From positions 310,001 through 374,000 of the forward strand of contig NZ_FOMZ01000002.1 of NCBI RefSeq assembly GCF_900112765.1: a stretch of 64,000 nucleotides of DNA, given 5' to 3'. The position numbers were made by a program, and so were the translations under genes. Origin of the DNA: Actinopolyspora alba. GTDB lineage: Bacteria > Actinomycetota > Actinomycetes > Mycobacteriales > Pseudonocardiaceae. The notes under the pieces were generated by a model. The model did not search any database. It saw nothing but the letters and a program-made list of their open reading frames with translations, and was not told the DNA's origin. Of the stretch, positions 45,255 through 52,830 are shown piece by piece; within the stretch, counting starts at the first letter, position 1; every line of letters starts with the position of its first letter.

Positions 45255-46111
45255 AGGGACTGATCAGAGCCGAGCTCCGCAAGATGCTGCCCACGCCGCT
45301 GTGGTGGGCACTGCTGATACCGGTGGCACCGTGGAGTCTGCTGGTCGCCTGGTACGGCACGGCGATCGGCCAGGTGGAGGTGCTCCAGGAGGTCACCGGG
45401 CAAGCGCTGCCCACCGGACTGCTGGCGATGTCACTGGCCACGAACTACAGCACCATCTTCGCCGCCCTGCTGGGAGCGTTGATCATGACCCGGGAGTCGT
45501 GGAACAAGACCATCACGACCACTTTCCTGACCGCGAACCCGCGCAGCTCGGTGCTGGGCGCGAAACTGGTGCTGTGCCTGGCACTGTCGGTGGTCTACGG
45601 GATCGTCAACGCCGTCTTCGGGTTGCTGGGCGGTTATCTGGGCGGCTCGCTCGGTAACGCCACGGGCGGTGTCGGCGGCCTGGACCAGTGGCTGATCATC
45701 GGCGGTGCGGGTGTGCTGGCCACGGTGCTGTGGGCGTTGGTGGGATTCGGGTTCGGCGCGCTGGTCAACAACTCCGTGGCCGCCGTGCTGGTGCTGGTGT
45801 TCTACAAGTTCATGGTCGACGTGATCGCCTCCATATGGCTCGCGAGCAGCCAGTTCGCCTGGCTGAGCGGTTATCTGCCCGGCGCGGCCTCGAACGGGAT
45901 CGTGGGCAATCTGGCGGTGCCGATGTTCATCTCGGAGTTCGCGGGGCCACGCGAGTCGATAGTTCCGGCGCAGGCCTTCGAGCAGCTGCACGCCGTCTTC
46001 GGTGGGGACTACGGCTTCGCCTGGTGGGGCAGCCTGCTGGTGTTCGCGGGCTATGCCGCGCTGCTCTGCGTCGGGGCGATGCTGCTCGTCCGTAACCGCG
46101 AGATCAACTGA
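45251..46111 (+). CDS. ABC-2 type permease
   Basis: This is a 286-residue protein starting at GTG 45251 inside the preceding stop codon. About six membrane helices are visible (LWWALLIPVAPWSLLVAWYG, SVVYGIVNAVFGLLGGYLGG, LIIGGAGVLATVLWALVGFG, SLLVFAGYAALLCVGAMLLV). It opens KGLIRAELRKMLPTPLWWAL, typical of ABC-2 permeases. It pairs with the upstream ATPase as an exporter. No resistance or biosynthetic gene nearby indicates what is moved. Confidence 0.9.
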   Translation: MKGLIRAELRKMLPTPLWWALLIPVAPWSLLVAWYGTAIGQVEVLQEVTGQALPTGLLAMSLATNYSTIFAALLGALIMTRESWNKTITTTFLTANPRSSVLGAKLVLCLALSVVYGIVNAVFGLLGGYLGGSLGNATGGVGGLDQWLIIGGAGVLATVLWALVGFGFGALVNNSVAAVLVLVFYKFMVDVIASIWLASSQFAWLSGYLPGAASNGIVGNLAVPMFISEFAGPRESIVPAQAFEQLHAVFGGDYGFAWWGSLLVFAGYAALLCVGAMLLVRNREIN

Positions 46112-46285
46112 GGCGAACGAGCCCCGTCGGGAACGTGACGAGGACCGTCCAGTTCTCTCACCTCCCCGGAACGGGGCTCCCGTCGCGGTGCGGGTGTGCT
46201 CTTCGCGGTTCAGTTCTCCGTTCGGAAACGTGTTCCTGAGCCGTCGTATCGCCACGCGGCCACGGTTACACAGGGGCGGAAACAG

Positions 46286-46927
46286 TCACCGACCCCACCC
46301 GGGTCCACCCGTTGTCGGCTCTGTGGGCAGCGTGTCGGCGACGATGGCGCGGCCGCACTCACTGGCGGCGATCCACTCGTCGATGCTGCCCTCGGCGGTG
46401 GACAGTTCCAGGTCGGTCAGGCTGACCGCCCCGGGCGAAGCGGTGGTGCTCTCGCCCCCGGGTGGTGTGAGGGCGTTCCACCACAGGCGGTGATTGGTCA
46501 GTGCGTTGGCAACGACCAGAGTGCCGTACCCGTCGTGCTGGTCACGGATCCAGTCGAGGGTGTCCCCACCGACGGTGGAGAGCACGACCACCCCGCCCGC
46601 GAGTGTCTCCGGCAGCGCGGTCAACTGTTCGCGCAGCCTCGAATCGGCCAGGGCGTCCAGCACGACCCGCGTAGTGTGCGCCCGCCGTAGCGTGTGTTCG
46701 TCGAGGGATTCGCGCACCCACACCCCGTCGCCGAGGTCGTGCTCGGTGTGCTCGACCAGCCCCTCGGAGGGCCATTCGGCCAACCGGTCCACCAGGATCT
46801 TCTCCAGGTCGCGCCGCACATGTGGCAGGGACCGCGCGGTGACCACTGCCTCGCGGCCGACGAGGTACCCCTCCCATCGAGGCTCGGGCCCGGTGACACA
46901 GCGATGGACCACATGCAGACCGCTCAT
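46286..46927 (-). CDS. Hypothetical protein
   Basis: This is a 213-residue protein starting at ATG 46927, with GGAGG four bases upstream. It looks globular and cytoplasmic, with alternating strands and helices (VVVLSTVGGDTLDWIRDQHD, YGTLVVANALTNHRLWWNAL). There are no signal peptide, membrane helix or known catalytic motif. Codon use is like its neighbours. It diverges from hsp20 across a 158-base AT-richer gap. No function can be assigned. Confidence 0.65.
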   Translation of the reverse strand: MSGLHVVHRCVTGPEPRWEGYLVGREAVVTARSLPHVRRDLEKILVDRLAEWPSEGLVEHTEHDLGDGVWVRESLDEHTLRRAHTTRVVLDALADSRLREQLTALPETLAGGVVVLSTVGGDTLDWIRDQHDGYGTLVVANALTNHRLWWNALTPPGGESTTASPGAVSLTDLELSTAEGSIDEWIAASECGRAIVADTLPTEPTTGGPGWGR

Positions 46928-46978
46928 CACTCCTCCACATGTCTCCTTCCGCAAATGGAACTAGGCACTGATCGTCAG

Positions 46979-47012
46979 GGTTGAAAATTTATGCTCGCCG
47001 TAGCAAAATAAG
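46979..47012 (+). promoter_or_regulatory. Possible hsp20 promoter in an AT-rich patch
   Basis: TTGAAA (46981-46986) and CAAAAT (47004-47009) are spaced 17 bases apart in a locally AT-rich stretch upstream of hsp20. No clear HAIR or CIRCE element is visible. Confidence 0.4.
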
Positions 47013-47085
47013 GGATGTCACGGCAGGAGCACAACGAAACAGGGCTCAACGAGAACAGTTGGATACCGATAAGGAGGAACTCGCC

Positions 47086-47535
47086 ATGACCGTGGCTTTC
47101 GACCCGCTGTTTCGTGACCTGAACCGGCTGGCCACCGAGGTGTTCGGATCCAGCAGGGCCCCGCAGAGCATGCCCATGGACGCCTACCGGTCCGGGGAGA
47201 GCTACATCGTCGAGTTCGACCTGCCCGGTGTCGCCCCGGAGTCGCTGGACGTGCGCGCGGAGAACAACACGCTGACCGTGCGGGCCGAGCGGTCCGGACG
47301 CAGGAGCACGCAGAGTGATGGCGAAGTCAACTACGTGGCCGCGGAACGTCCGCGCGGAACGTTCTCCCGCCAGCTATCCCTCGGAGACGGCCTCGACGTC
47401 GACAACATCACGGCCGACTACACGGACGGAGTGCTGACCGTGACGCTCCCCGTGGCCGACCAGGCCAAACCGCGCCAGATCAACGTCGAGCGCGGCAAGG
47501 GTGGCCAGCGGGTCATCGAAAGCGGCAACGAGTGA
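47086..47535 (+). CDS. Hsp20/alpha-crystallin small heat-shock protein
   Basis: This is a 149-residue protein starting at ATG 47086, with AAGGAGG eight bases upstream. The alpha-crystallin domain (about 35-130) contains SYIVEFDLPGVAPESLDVRA, NNTLTVRAERS and RGTFSRQLSLGDGLDVDNIT, ending with the A-x-x-x-G-V-L-T-V pattern (ADYTDGVLTVTLPV). It is an ATP-independent holdase that binds unfolding proteins under stress. The convergent MerR/HspR-like gene may be its regulator. Confidence 0.95.
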   Translation: MTVAFDPLFRDLNRLATEVFGSSRAPQSMPMDAYRSGESYIVEFDLPGVAPESLDVRAENNTLTVRAERSGRRSTQSDGEVNYVAAERPRGTFSRQLSLGDGLDVDNITADYTDGVLTVTLPVADQAKPRQINVERGKGGQRVIESGNE

Positions 47536-47587
47536 ACCACCGGCGGGAGCCCGTGCGGCATTCCGCCGAGCCGAACCGATCGGAACC

Positions 47588-47628
47588 GGCCCATCGGGGC
47601 ACCCGGCCACCGCGTGCCCCGATGGGCC
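47588..47628. terminator. Bidirectional terminator hairpin
   Basis: GGCCCATCGGGGCAC (47588-47602) pairs perfectly with GTGCCCCGATGGGCC (47614-47628) across an 11-base loop. It lies between convergent hsp20 and the MerR-like gene. Confidence 0.85.
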
Positions 47629-47637
47629 GTGATCACG

Positions 47638-48021
47638 TCACGCTCGCCGCTCGTCCGATATCTCGTTCTCCCAGTTCGGAGAGCGATCAGGCGGAGGAGT
47701 CATTCGCCTGCCCCCCCCCCCGGAGGGATCCTCGTCGGTGTACTCGGCGAGCTGGTCCTCCAGGCTGATGATGCGGCAGGCCGCCGCCACCGGAGTACCC
47801 TGGTCCACCAGGCGACGCGCCCGCTCCGCCTTGCGCAGTTGCCGCCGCGAGTACCGACGATGCCCACCGGCCGAACGCTCCGGAACGACCAGTCCCGCTT
47901 CCTCGAGTGAACGCAGGAACGGCTGTGCGACTCCCACCATCTCCGCCGCACGTCCCATCGTGAAAGCGGGATAGTCCTCATCGTCGAACTTGCTCACCGA
48001 CCGCGACGGGTCACCGCTCAT
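47638..48021 (-). CDS. HspR-like MerR-family regulator with a G11 tract
   Basis: This is a 127-residue protein starting at ATG 48021. The MerR helix-turn-helix is clear (AFTMGRAAEMVGVAQPFLRS, SAGGHRRYSRRQLRKAERAR), with the PFLRSLEEAGLV form seen in HspR-like proteins. A short coiled part follows (AACRIISLEDQLAEY). The tail DPSGGGGRRM is encoded over eleven consecutive G (C at 47711-47721 on the plus strand). A length change here would alter the last 30 residues. It is convergent with hsp20. Repression of heat-shock genes is the likely job. Confidence 0.85.
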   Translation of the reverse strand: MSGDPSRSVSKFDDEDYPAFTMGRAAEMVGVAQPFLRSLEEAGLVVPERSAGGHRRYSRRQLRKAERARRLVDQGTPVAAACRIISLEDQLAEYTDEDPSGGGGRRMTPPPDRSPNWENEISDERRA

Positions 48022-48628
48022 CGCACTACCTTTTCCGTGCGCACATCGACAGGCCCCCGGCGCGTCCCGGAATGCGCCGGGGGCTCGGAGAATTCACTCG
48101 ACTACCTCAGCACAGTGACCGATCCGCCCGCGCGAGAAGGACGAGCCGCGACCGGATACGAACGATGTCTCCTTCCCCGGCCCCGGTCCGCTCCGCCGAT
48201 CGTGTCAACCCGGAACTCCCGTCGAACCGCGCCCCTACAGCGCACGCACCACGACTGGCCGACGACCTCTCCTGTCATTTCCGTACTTCCAAGAGATTAA
48301 CTGTGAAAAAGAAAGATGTCTATGGTCACGAATACAGATTTTCTCCGAAGCGTACCCCTTTCCGCGGGAAGTCTGGGAACGCGGCGAGGCGTCGGCCAGT
48401 GGCATCGGTGGACTCGTGCGGGCGGGCCTCGGCGCTGACCTCGTAACCGAGCGCGGCCGAATGGGGCCGGACCGTCTTCCGCGAGTGGGCGGTGGCCGGG
48501 CCGCCCGTTCCCCCTCGTGGACGAGAAATACATCCGTGTTCGCGATACCCAGGCCCTGCCGACTCCACGACAATCGGAGCCGGAGCTCTCGCGCTCGACG
48601 ACACGCACCTCGACAGGAGTCAGCGATC
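48022..48628. other. Long intergenic region without a recognised gene
   Basis: No frame has convincing codon bias. Positions 48284-48352 are distinctly AT-richer than the surroundings and contain GTGAAAAAGAAAGATG, which opens a short frame of about 47 codons. Its continuation loses any protein-like character. The patch may hold a promoter. Confidence 0.45.
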
Positions 48629-49597
48629 GTGAACGTATCCGAAGCCGAGGACCGGGCCGACACCTTCGTACCGCACGACCATCCCGAGTGGACCGTCGAC
48701 CTCGGGGAAGTCCGCATGAACTACGCGGTCGCGGGCGAGCCGGACTCCCCGGCGCTGCTGCTGATCCCCGGGCAGAGCGAGTCGTGGTGGGGCTACGAAC
48801 CCGTGTTGGAACCACTCGCCGAGCACTTCCGCACCTTCGCGGTGGACCTGCGGGGGCAGGGCCGCTCCACGTGGACGCCGGGGCGCTACACCCTCGACAA
48901 CTTCGGCAACGATCTCGTGCGGTTCATCGACCTCGTCATCGGGCGCCCCACACTCGTGGCCGGTCATTCCTCCGGCGGTGTACTGGCGGCGTGGTTGTCC
49001 GCCTACGCGAGACCCGGCCAGGTCCGAGGGGCCGTCTACGAGGATCCGCCGCTGTTCTCCTCGGAGACGGAACCGGCCTGCGGCCCGTCGATCCGGCAGG
49101 GAATGGGGGCGGTGTTCGCGGCGTGGCACAAGTGGCTCGGCGACCAGTGGTCGATCGGCGACTGGCGCGGACTGCGGCGGGCGCTGCCCGACGAGCTCCC
49201 GTCCGTGCTGCTGGAGGGTCTGCCGGGAATGCGCCCGAACGACTCGGAGGGCGAATCCGTCGCCGGACCACCGCAGAACCTGCGGGAGTACGACCCGGAG
49301 TGGGCCCGGGCCTTCGTCTCCGGCAGCGTCACGGCGGGCTGCGATCAGGCCACCATGCTCTCCCGCGTGCGTGCACCGGTGCTGCTGACCCACCACTTCC
49401 GACGGATCGACCCGGACACCGGCCACCTGCTCGGCGCGGTCGCCGACGTGCAGGCGCAGCGGGCCCGTCGGCTGATCGAGGCGGCGGGACAGCCGGTCAC
49501 CTACCGGTCGTTACCCGAGATGCCGCACTCGATGCACGGCACGGCCCCCGAGTTCTACGCGCGCACCGTCACCGAGTGGGCAACGTCGTTGGCCTGA
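48629..49597 (+). CDS. Alpha/beta-fold hydrolase
   Basis: This is a 322-residue protein starting at GTG 48629, with AGGAG ten bases upstream. The fold markers are LLLIPGQSESWWGYEPVL (oxyanion region), VDLRGQGRST, the nucleophile elbow G112-H-S114-S-G116, and a C-terminal MPHSMHG histidine. The size and the WTPGRYTLDNFGNDL segment resemble epoxide-hydrolase/esterase-type enzymes. The substrate is not deducible. It stands alone between two long non-coding stretches. Confidence 0.88.
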   Translation: MNVSEAEDRADTFVPHDHPEWTVDLGEVRMNYAVAGEPDSPALLLIPGQSESWWGYEPVLEPLAEHFRTFAVDLRGQGRSTWTPGRYTLDNFGNDLVRFIDLVIGRPTLVAGHSSGGVLAAWLSAYARPGQVRGAVYEDPPLFSSETEPACGPSIRQGMGAVFAAWHKWLGDQWSIGDWRGLRRALPDELPSVLLEGLPGMRPNDSEGESVAGPPQNLREYDPEWARAFVSGSVTAGCDQATMLSRVRAPVLLTHHFRRIDPDTGHLLGAVADVQAQRARRLIEAAGQPVTYRSLPEMPHSMHGTAPEFYARTVTEWATSLA

Positions 49598-50355
49598 GGC
49601 GGGGTTCGCCAGCTGCTTCGGGGATCGTGCGTTGACCCGCAGCGTGGATTTCACGAGAAAACGACGCGGAACCAGCGGCAGCGGTGTGCTCGCCCAGCGG
49701 CTCCACGCACTCCACGGATCGGCGTGTCGGGCGAAAACCGCACGGCGAAGCCGCACGAGTCCGCTCGGTGAGTTGGAAGTCATGCGCGTCCGCCGTCCTG
49801 GAACGTCGCCTCGTCAACGCCGACCGGATTTCCCGGCGCTCCAGGAAGTAACCTACTCCGGCGACAGCCCCATCGGCAGCGGCGCGCGGACTGCGCGTAG
49901 CCCGACACCGGATCGACCGGAGATGGATCACCACGGCCGCCTCGGGAACCTGACGACGAAACACCGTCACTCGCCGAGATCAGCGAAGAAGCAACTCGCG
50001 CCCCCGGCCGCGCACCGCTGTCGACCGGTGACGGTCGGGACGACACGCATCGCTGGCAGCTTCGAGCCGCGCGAATGGCGATGCGGTCACCCCGGACGGC
50101 CGAGACAAGCCCCGCGGTTCCGACTGGCACCGGACGCCCCGGCTCTGCTACCTTGCACGGCGTGCCTACGGGAAGTCTGTTTCTCTGACCCGCTCCTCGG
50201 ATGGATGCGGAAGGCCGGAGTGAGTTCTCCTCCGGTGCTGTGATGCCGGGCGGTGCCCGCATCACTTCACTCATCGTGCCCTTTCGGCTCGTTTCCGCAT
50301 CGGCGTCCCCTTCGGTGATCCCGTTTTCGGTTACACGACGAGAGTTGAGCGAGTC
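49598..50355. other. Long non-coding region
   Basis: There is no credible gene on either strand. It contains a degenerate palindrome of the ATTTCGCGAGAAAT family (P8, 49644-49665, GTGGATTTC-ACGA-GAAAACGAC). A hairpin with one bulge (GTGATGCCGGGC with GCCCGCATCAC, about 50239-50264) lies upstream of the esterase-like gene. The remainder may include remnants of a lost gene. Confidence 0.5.
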
Positions 50356-51648
50356 ATGACGACTGACCACGTTTCCGTGTCGAACACCCCGAACATCGAC
50401 TGGTTCCGCGAGCACACCAGCCGCCTGAGCGGTTTGGACATCGACGCCCCGCTGGACGACCTCGAACCGTTGCGCGACGTCATCGGCGACGCACGTGTGG
50501 TCGCCGTGGGTGAAGGCGCCCATTTCGTCGGCGAGTTCACCAGCACCCGCCAGCGGGTGCTGCGTTTCCTCGCCGAACGCTGCGGGTTCACGGTGCTGGC
50601 CTTCGAGTTCGGATTCGGAGAGGGAATCGCCCTGGACAACTGGCTGGGCGGCGAGGGTGACGACGCCGAGCTCGCCGCGATGGGCGGAACCACGAACGCC
50701 GGGGTCAACCCGCGCATGGTGCGCTGGCTGCGTCGGCACAACCGCACCAGTTCCCATCCGCTGCGCTTCGTCGGGATCGACACCCCCATGGCCGGTGGCC
50801 GACTTCGCCCGGATCTGGAACCACTGGTCGAGTACCTCCGCGAGGTCGACCCCGCGGTGGTCGGCCTGATCGACCGGGCGCTGGGCATCGTCGACCGGTT
50901 CACCGGTGATTCGGTGGCCGTGGCAGCACCGGGATGGGCGAGGTTGGAAACGGCCGAACAGGACGCACTGACCGCCTCGCTGGCACGGTTGTCACTGCGG
51001 TTCCGCTCGATGGAGCCGTTGTACGTCTCGCGTGGTGGTAGATCCGCTTACGATGTGGCGCTGCGCCACCTGGAGGCGGCCCTGCACACCGACTACATGT
51101 TCGGTGCCATGCGCGACGTCTTCACCGGTCAGGGGCTGGAAGGTGACACTTCCGTCCGGGACCACCACATGGCCGAATCGGTGCGTTGGCACCTCGCCAA
51201 CGCCGGGCCGGACACGCGCATCGTGCTGGCCGCCCACAACAACCACATCCAGAAGACACCCGTGTACTTCGACGGTGAACTCGCGGCCCTGCCCATGGGT
51301 TACTACCTCGACCGCGTGCTCGGCGAGGACTACCGGGCGCTCGCCCAGACGCACACCGCCGAACACGTGGCGGAGATGCACCCGGACGAGAGAGCCGATT
51401 CCGGGCTGACGGTGGCCGAGGAGCCCCTCGACGCCCCTGAGCCCGGAAGCGTCGAGGCCGCCGCCATCGAGGCCGGTTACGGCGAGGACATCAGCCTCAC
51501 CAACCTCCGGGAGGCACCCGTGGGGAGGCTGGACCGCATCCGCACCCAGAGCGCGACGCAACTCACTCCGGTGGTGGAGGCGTTCGACGGAGTGCTGACC
51601 GTCCCCACGGCCACCACCTACTACACGACCGGTCTGCGAGAGGAGTAG
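50356..51648 (+). CDS. Erythromycin esterase-family protein
   Basis: This is a 430-residue protein starting at ATG 50356. Family motifs (PF05139) are VVAVGEGAHFVGEF, with Glu53, His56 and Glu60, then FEFGFGEGIALDNWL, RDHHMAESVRWHLAN, and LAAHNNHIQKTPVYF near the C-terminus. True EreA/EreB hydrolyse the macrolide lactone with the conserved His/Glu. Most actinobacterial members have unknown substrates, and their presence does not prove resistance. A strong terminator follows. Confidence 0.9.
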   Translation: MTTDHVSVSNTPNIDWFREHTSRLSGLDIDAPLDDLEPLRDVIGDARVVAVGEGAHFVGEFTSTRQRVLRFLAERCGFTVLAFEFGFGEGIALDNWLGGEGDDAELAAMGGTTNAGVNPRMVRWLRRHNRTSSHPLRFVGIDTPMAGGRLRPDLEPLVEYLREVDPAVVGLIDRALGIVDRFTGDSVAVAAPGWARLETAEQDALTASLARLSLRFRSMEPLYVSRGGRSAYDVALRHLEAALHTDYMFGAMRDVFTGQGLEGDTSVRDHHMAESVRWHLANAGPDTRIVLAAHNNHIQKTPVYFDGELAALPMGYYLDRVLGEDYRALAQTHTAEHVAEMHPDERADSGLTVAEEPLDAPEPGSVEAAAIEAGYGEDISLTNLREAPVGRLDRIRTQSATQLTPVVEAFDGVLTVPTATTYYTTGLREE

Positions 51649-51658
51649 CGGGAAACCG

Positions 51659-51700
51659 GGTTCGTTCCCCGGGAAAACGCGTTTTCCCGGGGAACGAACC
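51659..51700 (+). terminator. Intrinsic terminator
   Basis: A near-perfect palindrome (arms start GGTTCGTTCCCCGGGAAAA, centre CGCG) lies ten bases after the esterase-like gene. Confidence 0.85.
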
Positions 51701-51779
51701 GCCTCCCGAGCCGGGGCACTCGCCCCGGTACGGCGACGTCGAAGCTCATCCGGCGCGAACTCTCGGGCGTTCCGGAGAG

Positions 51780-52295
51780 TCAGTCGGAGGTACTGGGCGA
51801 CTCCATCGGCTCGTGGGGGTAAGCGGCGATTCGACGTGCCTCGGCGATGACCTCGGCGTCGATCCACGCTTCGTCGGGAGTACTTACGTCGTAGCCGACA
51901 GTGGTGTACTGGTCGTCGAGGCCGGCGACCAGTTCGGTCAACTCCAGTTCGTGCCCGTGGGCCAGGTGGATACGCCACGCGAACTCGCGGACCGTCAGCT
52001 CCCCGGCCAGCACGCGCTGTGCGAGTATCCGCGCGGCGGCCACCCATCCTGCCTCGCTGTCGAGCGGGTGGAAGACGAGCCCGAGCTCGTCGAGCGCGAC
52101 GGGTAGCAGCGCGGGCACTCTTTCCGCTGCCTCCGCCCGGGTGCACGCGGCGAGAACGCGCAGCGTGGGACTGTCGAGACCGGCGACGAGCGCGTCGCAG
52201 GCGACGCGGACGAGTTCCTCGGCGTGGACCTCACGCATGCTCCACAGCGCGGCGTTCTCCTGCAACTCCCGCGCTGCCGTTTCGGGCGAAGACAT
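51780..52295 (-). CDS. Conserved hypothetical protein
   Basis: This is a 171-residue protein starting at ATG 52295. It is mostly helical and acidic (ARELQENAALWSMREVHAEE, LRVLAACTRAEAAERVPALL, AWIDAEVIAEARRIAAYPHE), without membrane segments or known catalytic motifs. The pattern suits an all-helical cytoplasmic protein. It points away from the FAS-like operon. A longer in-frame start at 52490 has no coding character in its extension. Confidence 0.65.
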   Translation of the reverse strand: MSSPETAARELQENAALWSMREVHAEELVRVACDALVAGLDSPTLRVLAACTRAEAAERVPALLPVALDELGLVFHPLDSEAGWVAAARILAQRVLAGELTVREFAWRIHLAHGHELELTELVAGLDDQYTTVGYDVSTPDEAWIDAEVIAEARRIAAYPHEPMESPSTSD

Positions 52296-52575
52296 CCCTC
52301 GATCGTCCAGTTTCGGTGTTCCCGGCGTCCAGCGGTTTCCTCGCGCGGGTCCGAGCCGAGTCCGCGTCTCGGCAGCGCCGGCGGTCGGAACACCGAGCGG
52401 TCGACAAAGCGACGTGCCCGCACAAGCCCGGCAACGTGTTTCGCACGGCGAAACAAAGCTTGGACATCGACCATCCACCGCGCTGACCATGCCAACTATA
52501 CGGAGCTACACCACGCAGCAGGGTCAGGTGCGGCAGGAAAAACCGACGTCTCGACGACTTTCGAAGGTGACCGCG

Positions 52576-52782
52576 ATGCAAAAGAAACACGAGGCCGAAC
52601 TGCAAGGCGGCCCCTCGGATCTGAGAAGCAGACACCCGATTCCCGAACCTCCCCAGGAAGAGATAAAAGTTCCACGCCGCAACGGCTATGAGCACTACTC
52701 GTTCTCCGGAAGTTACCAGGAACAGTCGGGAGAGGTCATAGCAGTGTTTCAGTGGTCCTATCGCACGCAGAGCGCCGAGTGA
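52576..52782 (+). CDS. Small DUF5988-like protein heading the FAS-like operon
   Basis: This is a 68-residue protein starting at ATG 52576, with GAAGGTGA upstream. The sequence holds AELQGGPSDL, then EEIKVPRRNGYEHYSFSG and VIAVFQWSYRTQSAE. It resembles the DUF5988 family of short proteins found at the head of actinobacterial specialised-metabolite clusters (pattern GGP.DLP...IKVP..GGYEHF). The function of the family is unknown. The next gene follows after 48 bases on the same strand. Confidence 0.6.
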   Translation: MQKKHEAELQGGPSDLRSRHPIPEPPQEEIKVPRRNGYEHYSFSGSYQEQSGEVIAVFQWSYRTQSAE

Positions 52783-52830
52783 ATCGGCTCGATTCGTTTC
52801 CCGACAGAACCGACCACGCAGGAAAGCGCA

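Noticed and set aside
46112-46285. Terminator after the ABC permease from GAGCCCCGT and ACGGGGCTC
   Set aside because: The arms are more than 40 bases apart, too far for a confident intrinsic terminator.
48302-48446. Short plus-strand frame of about 47 codons in the AT-rich patch
   Set aside because: Only the first third looks like protein. There is no good ribosome binding site and the remainder reads as non-coding.
49632-50243. Plus-strand frame of about 200 codons in the gap before the esterase-like gene
   Set aside because: Composition is Arg/Pro/Ser-rich with no domain pattern, and it contains one of the dispersed palindromes.
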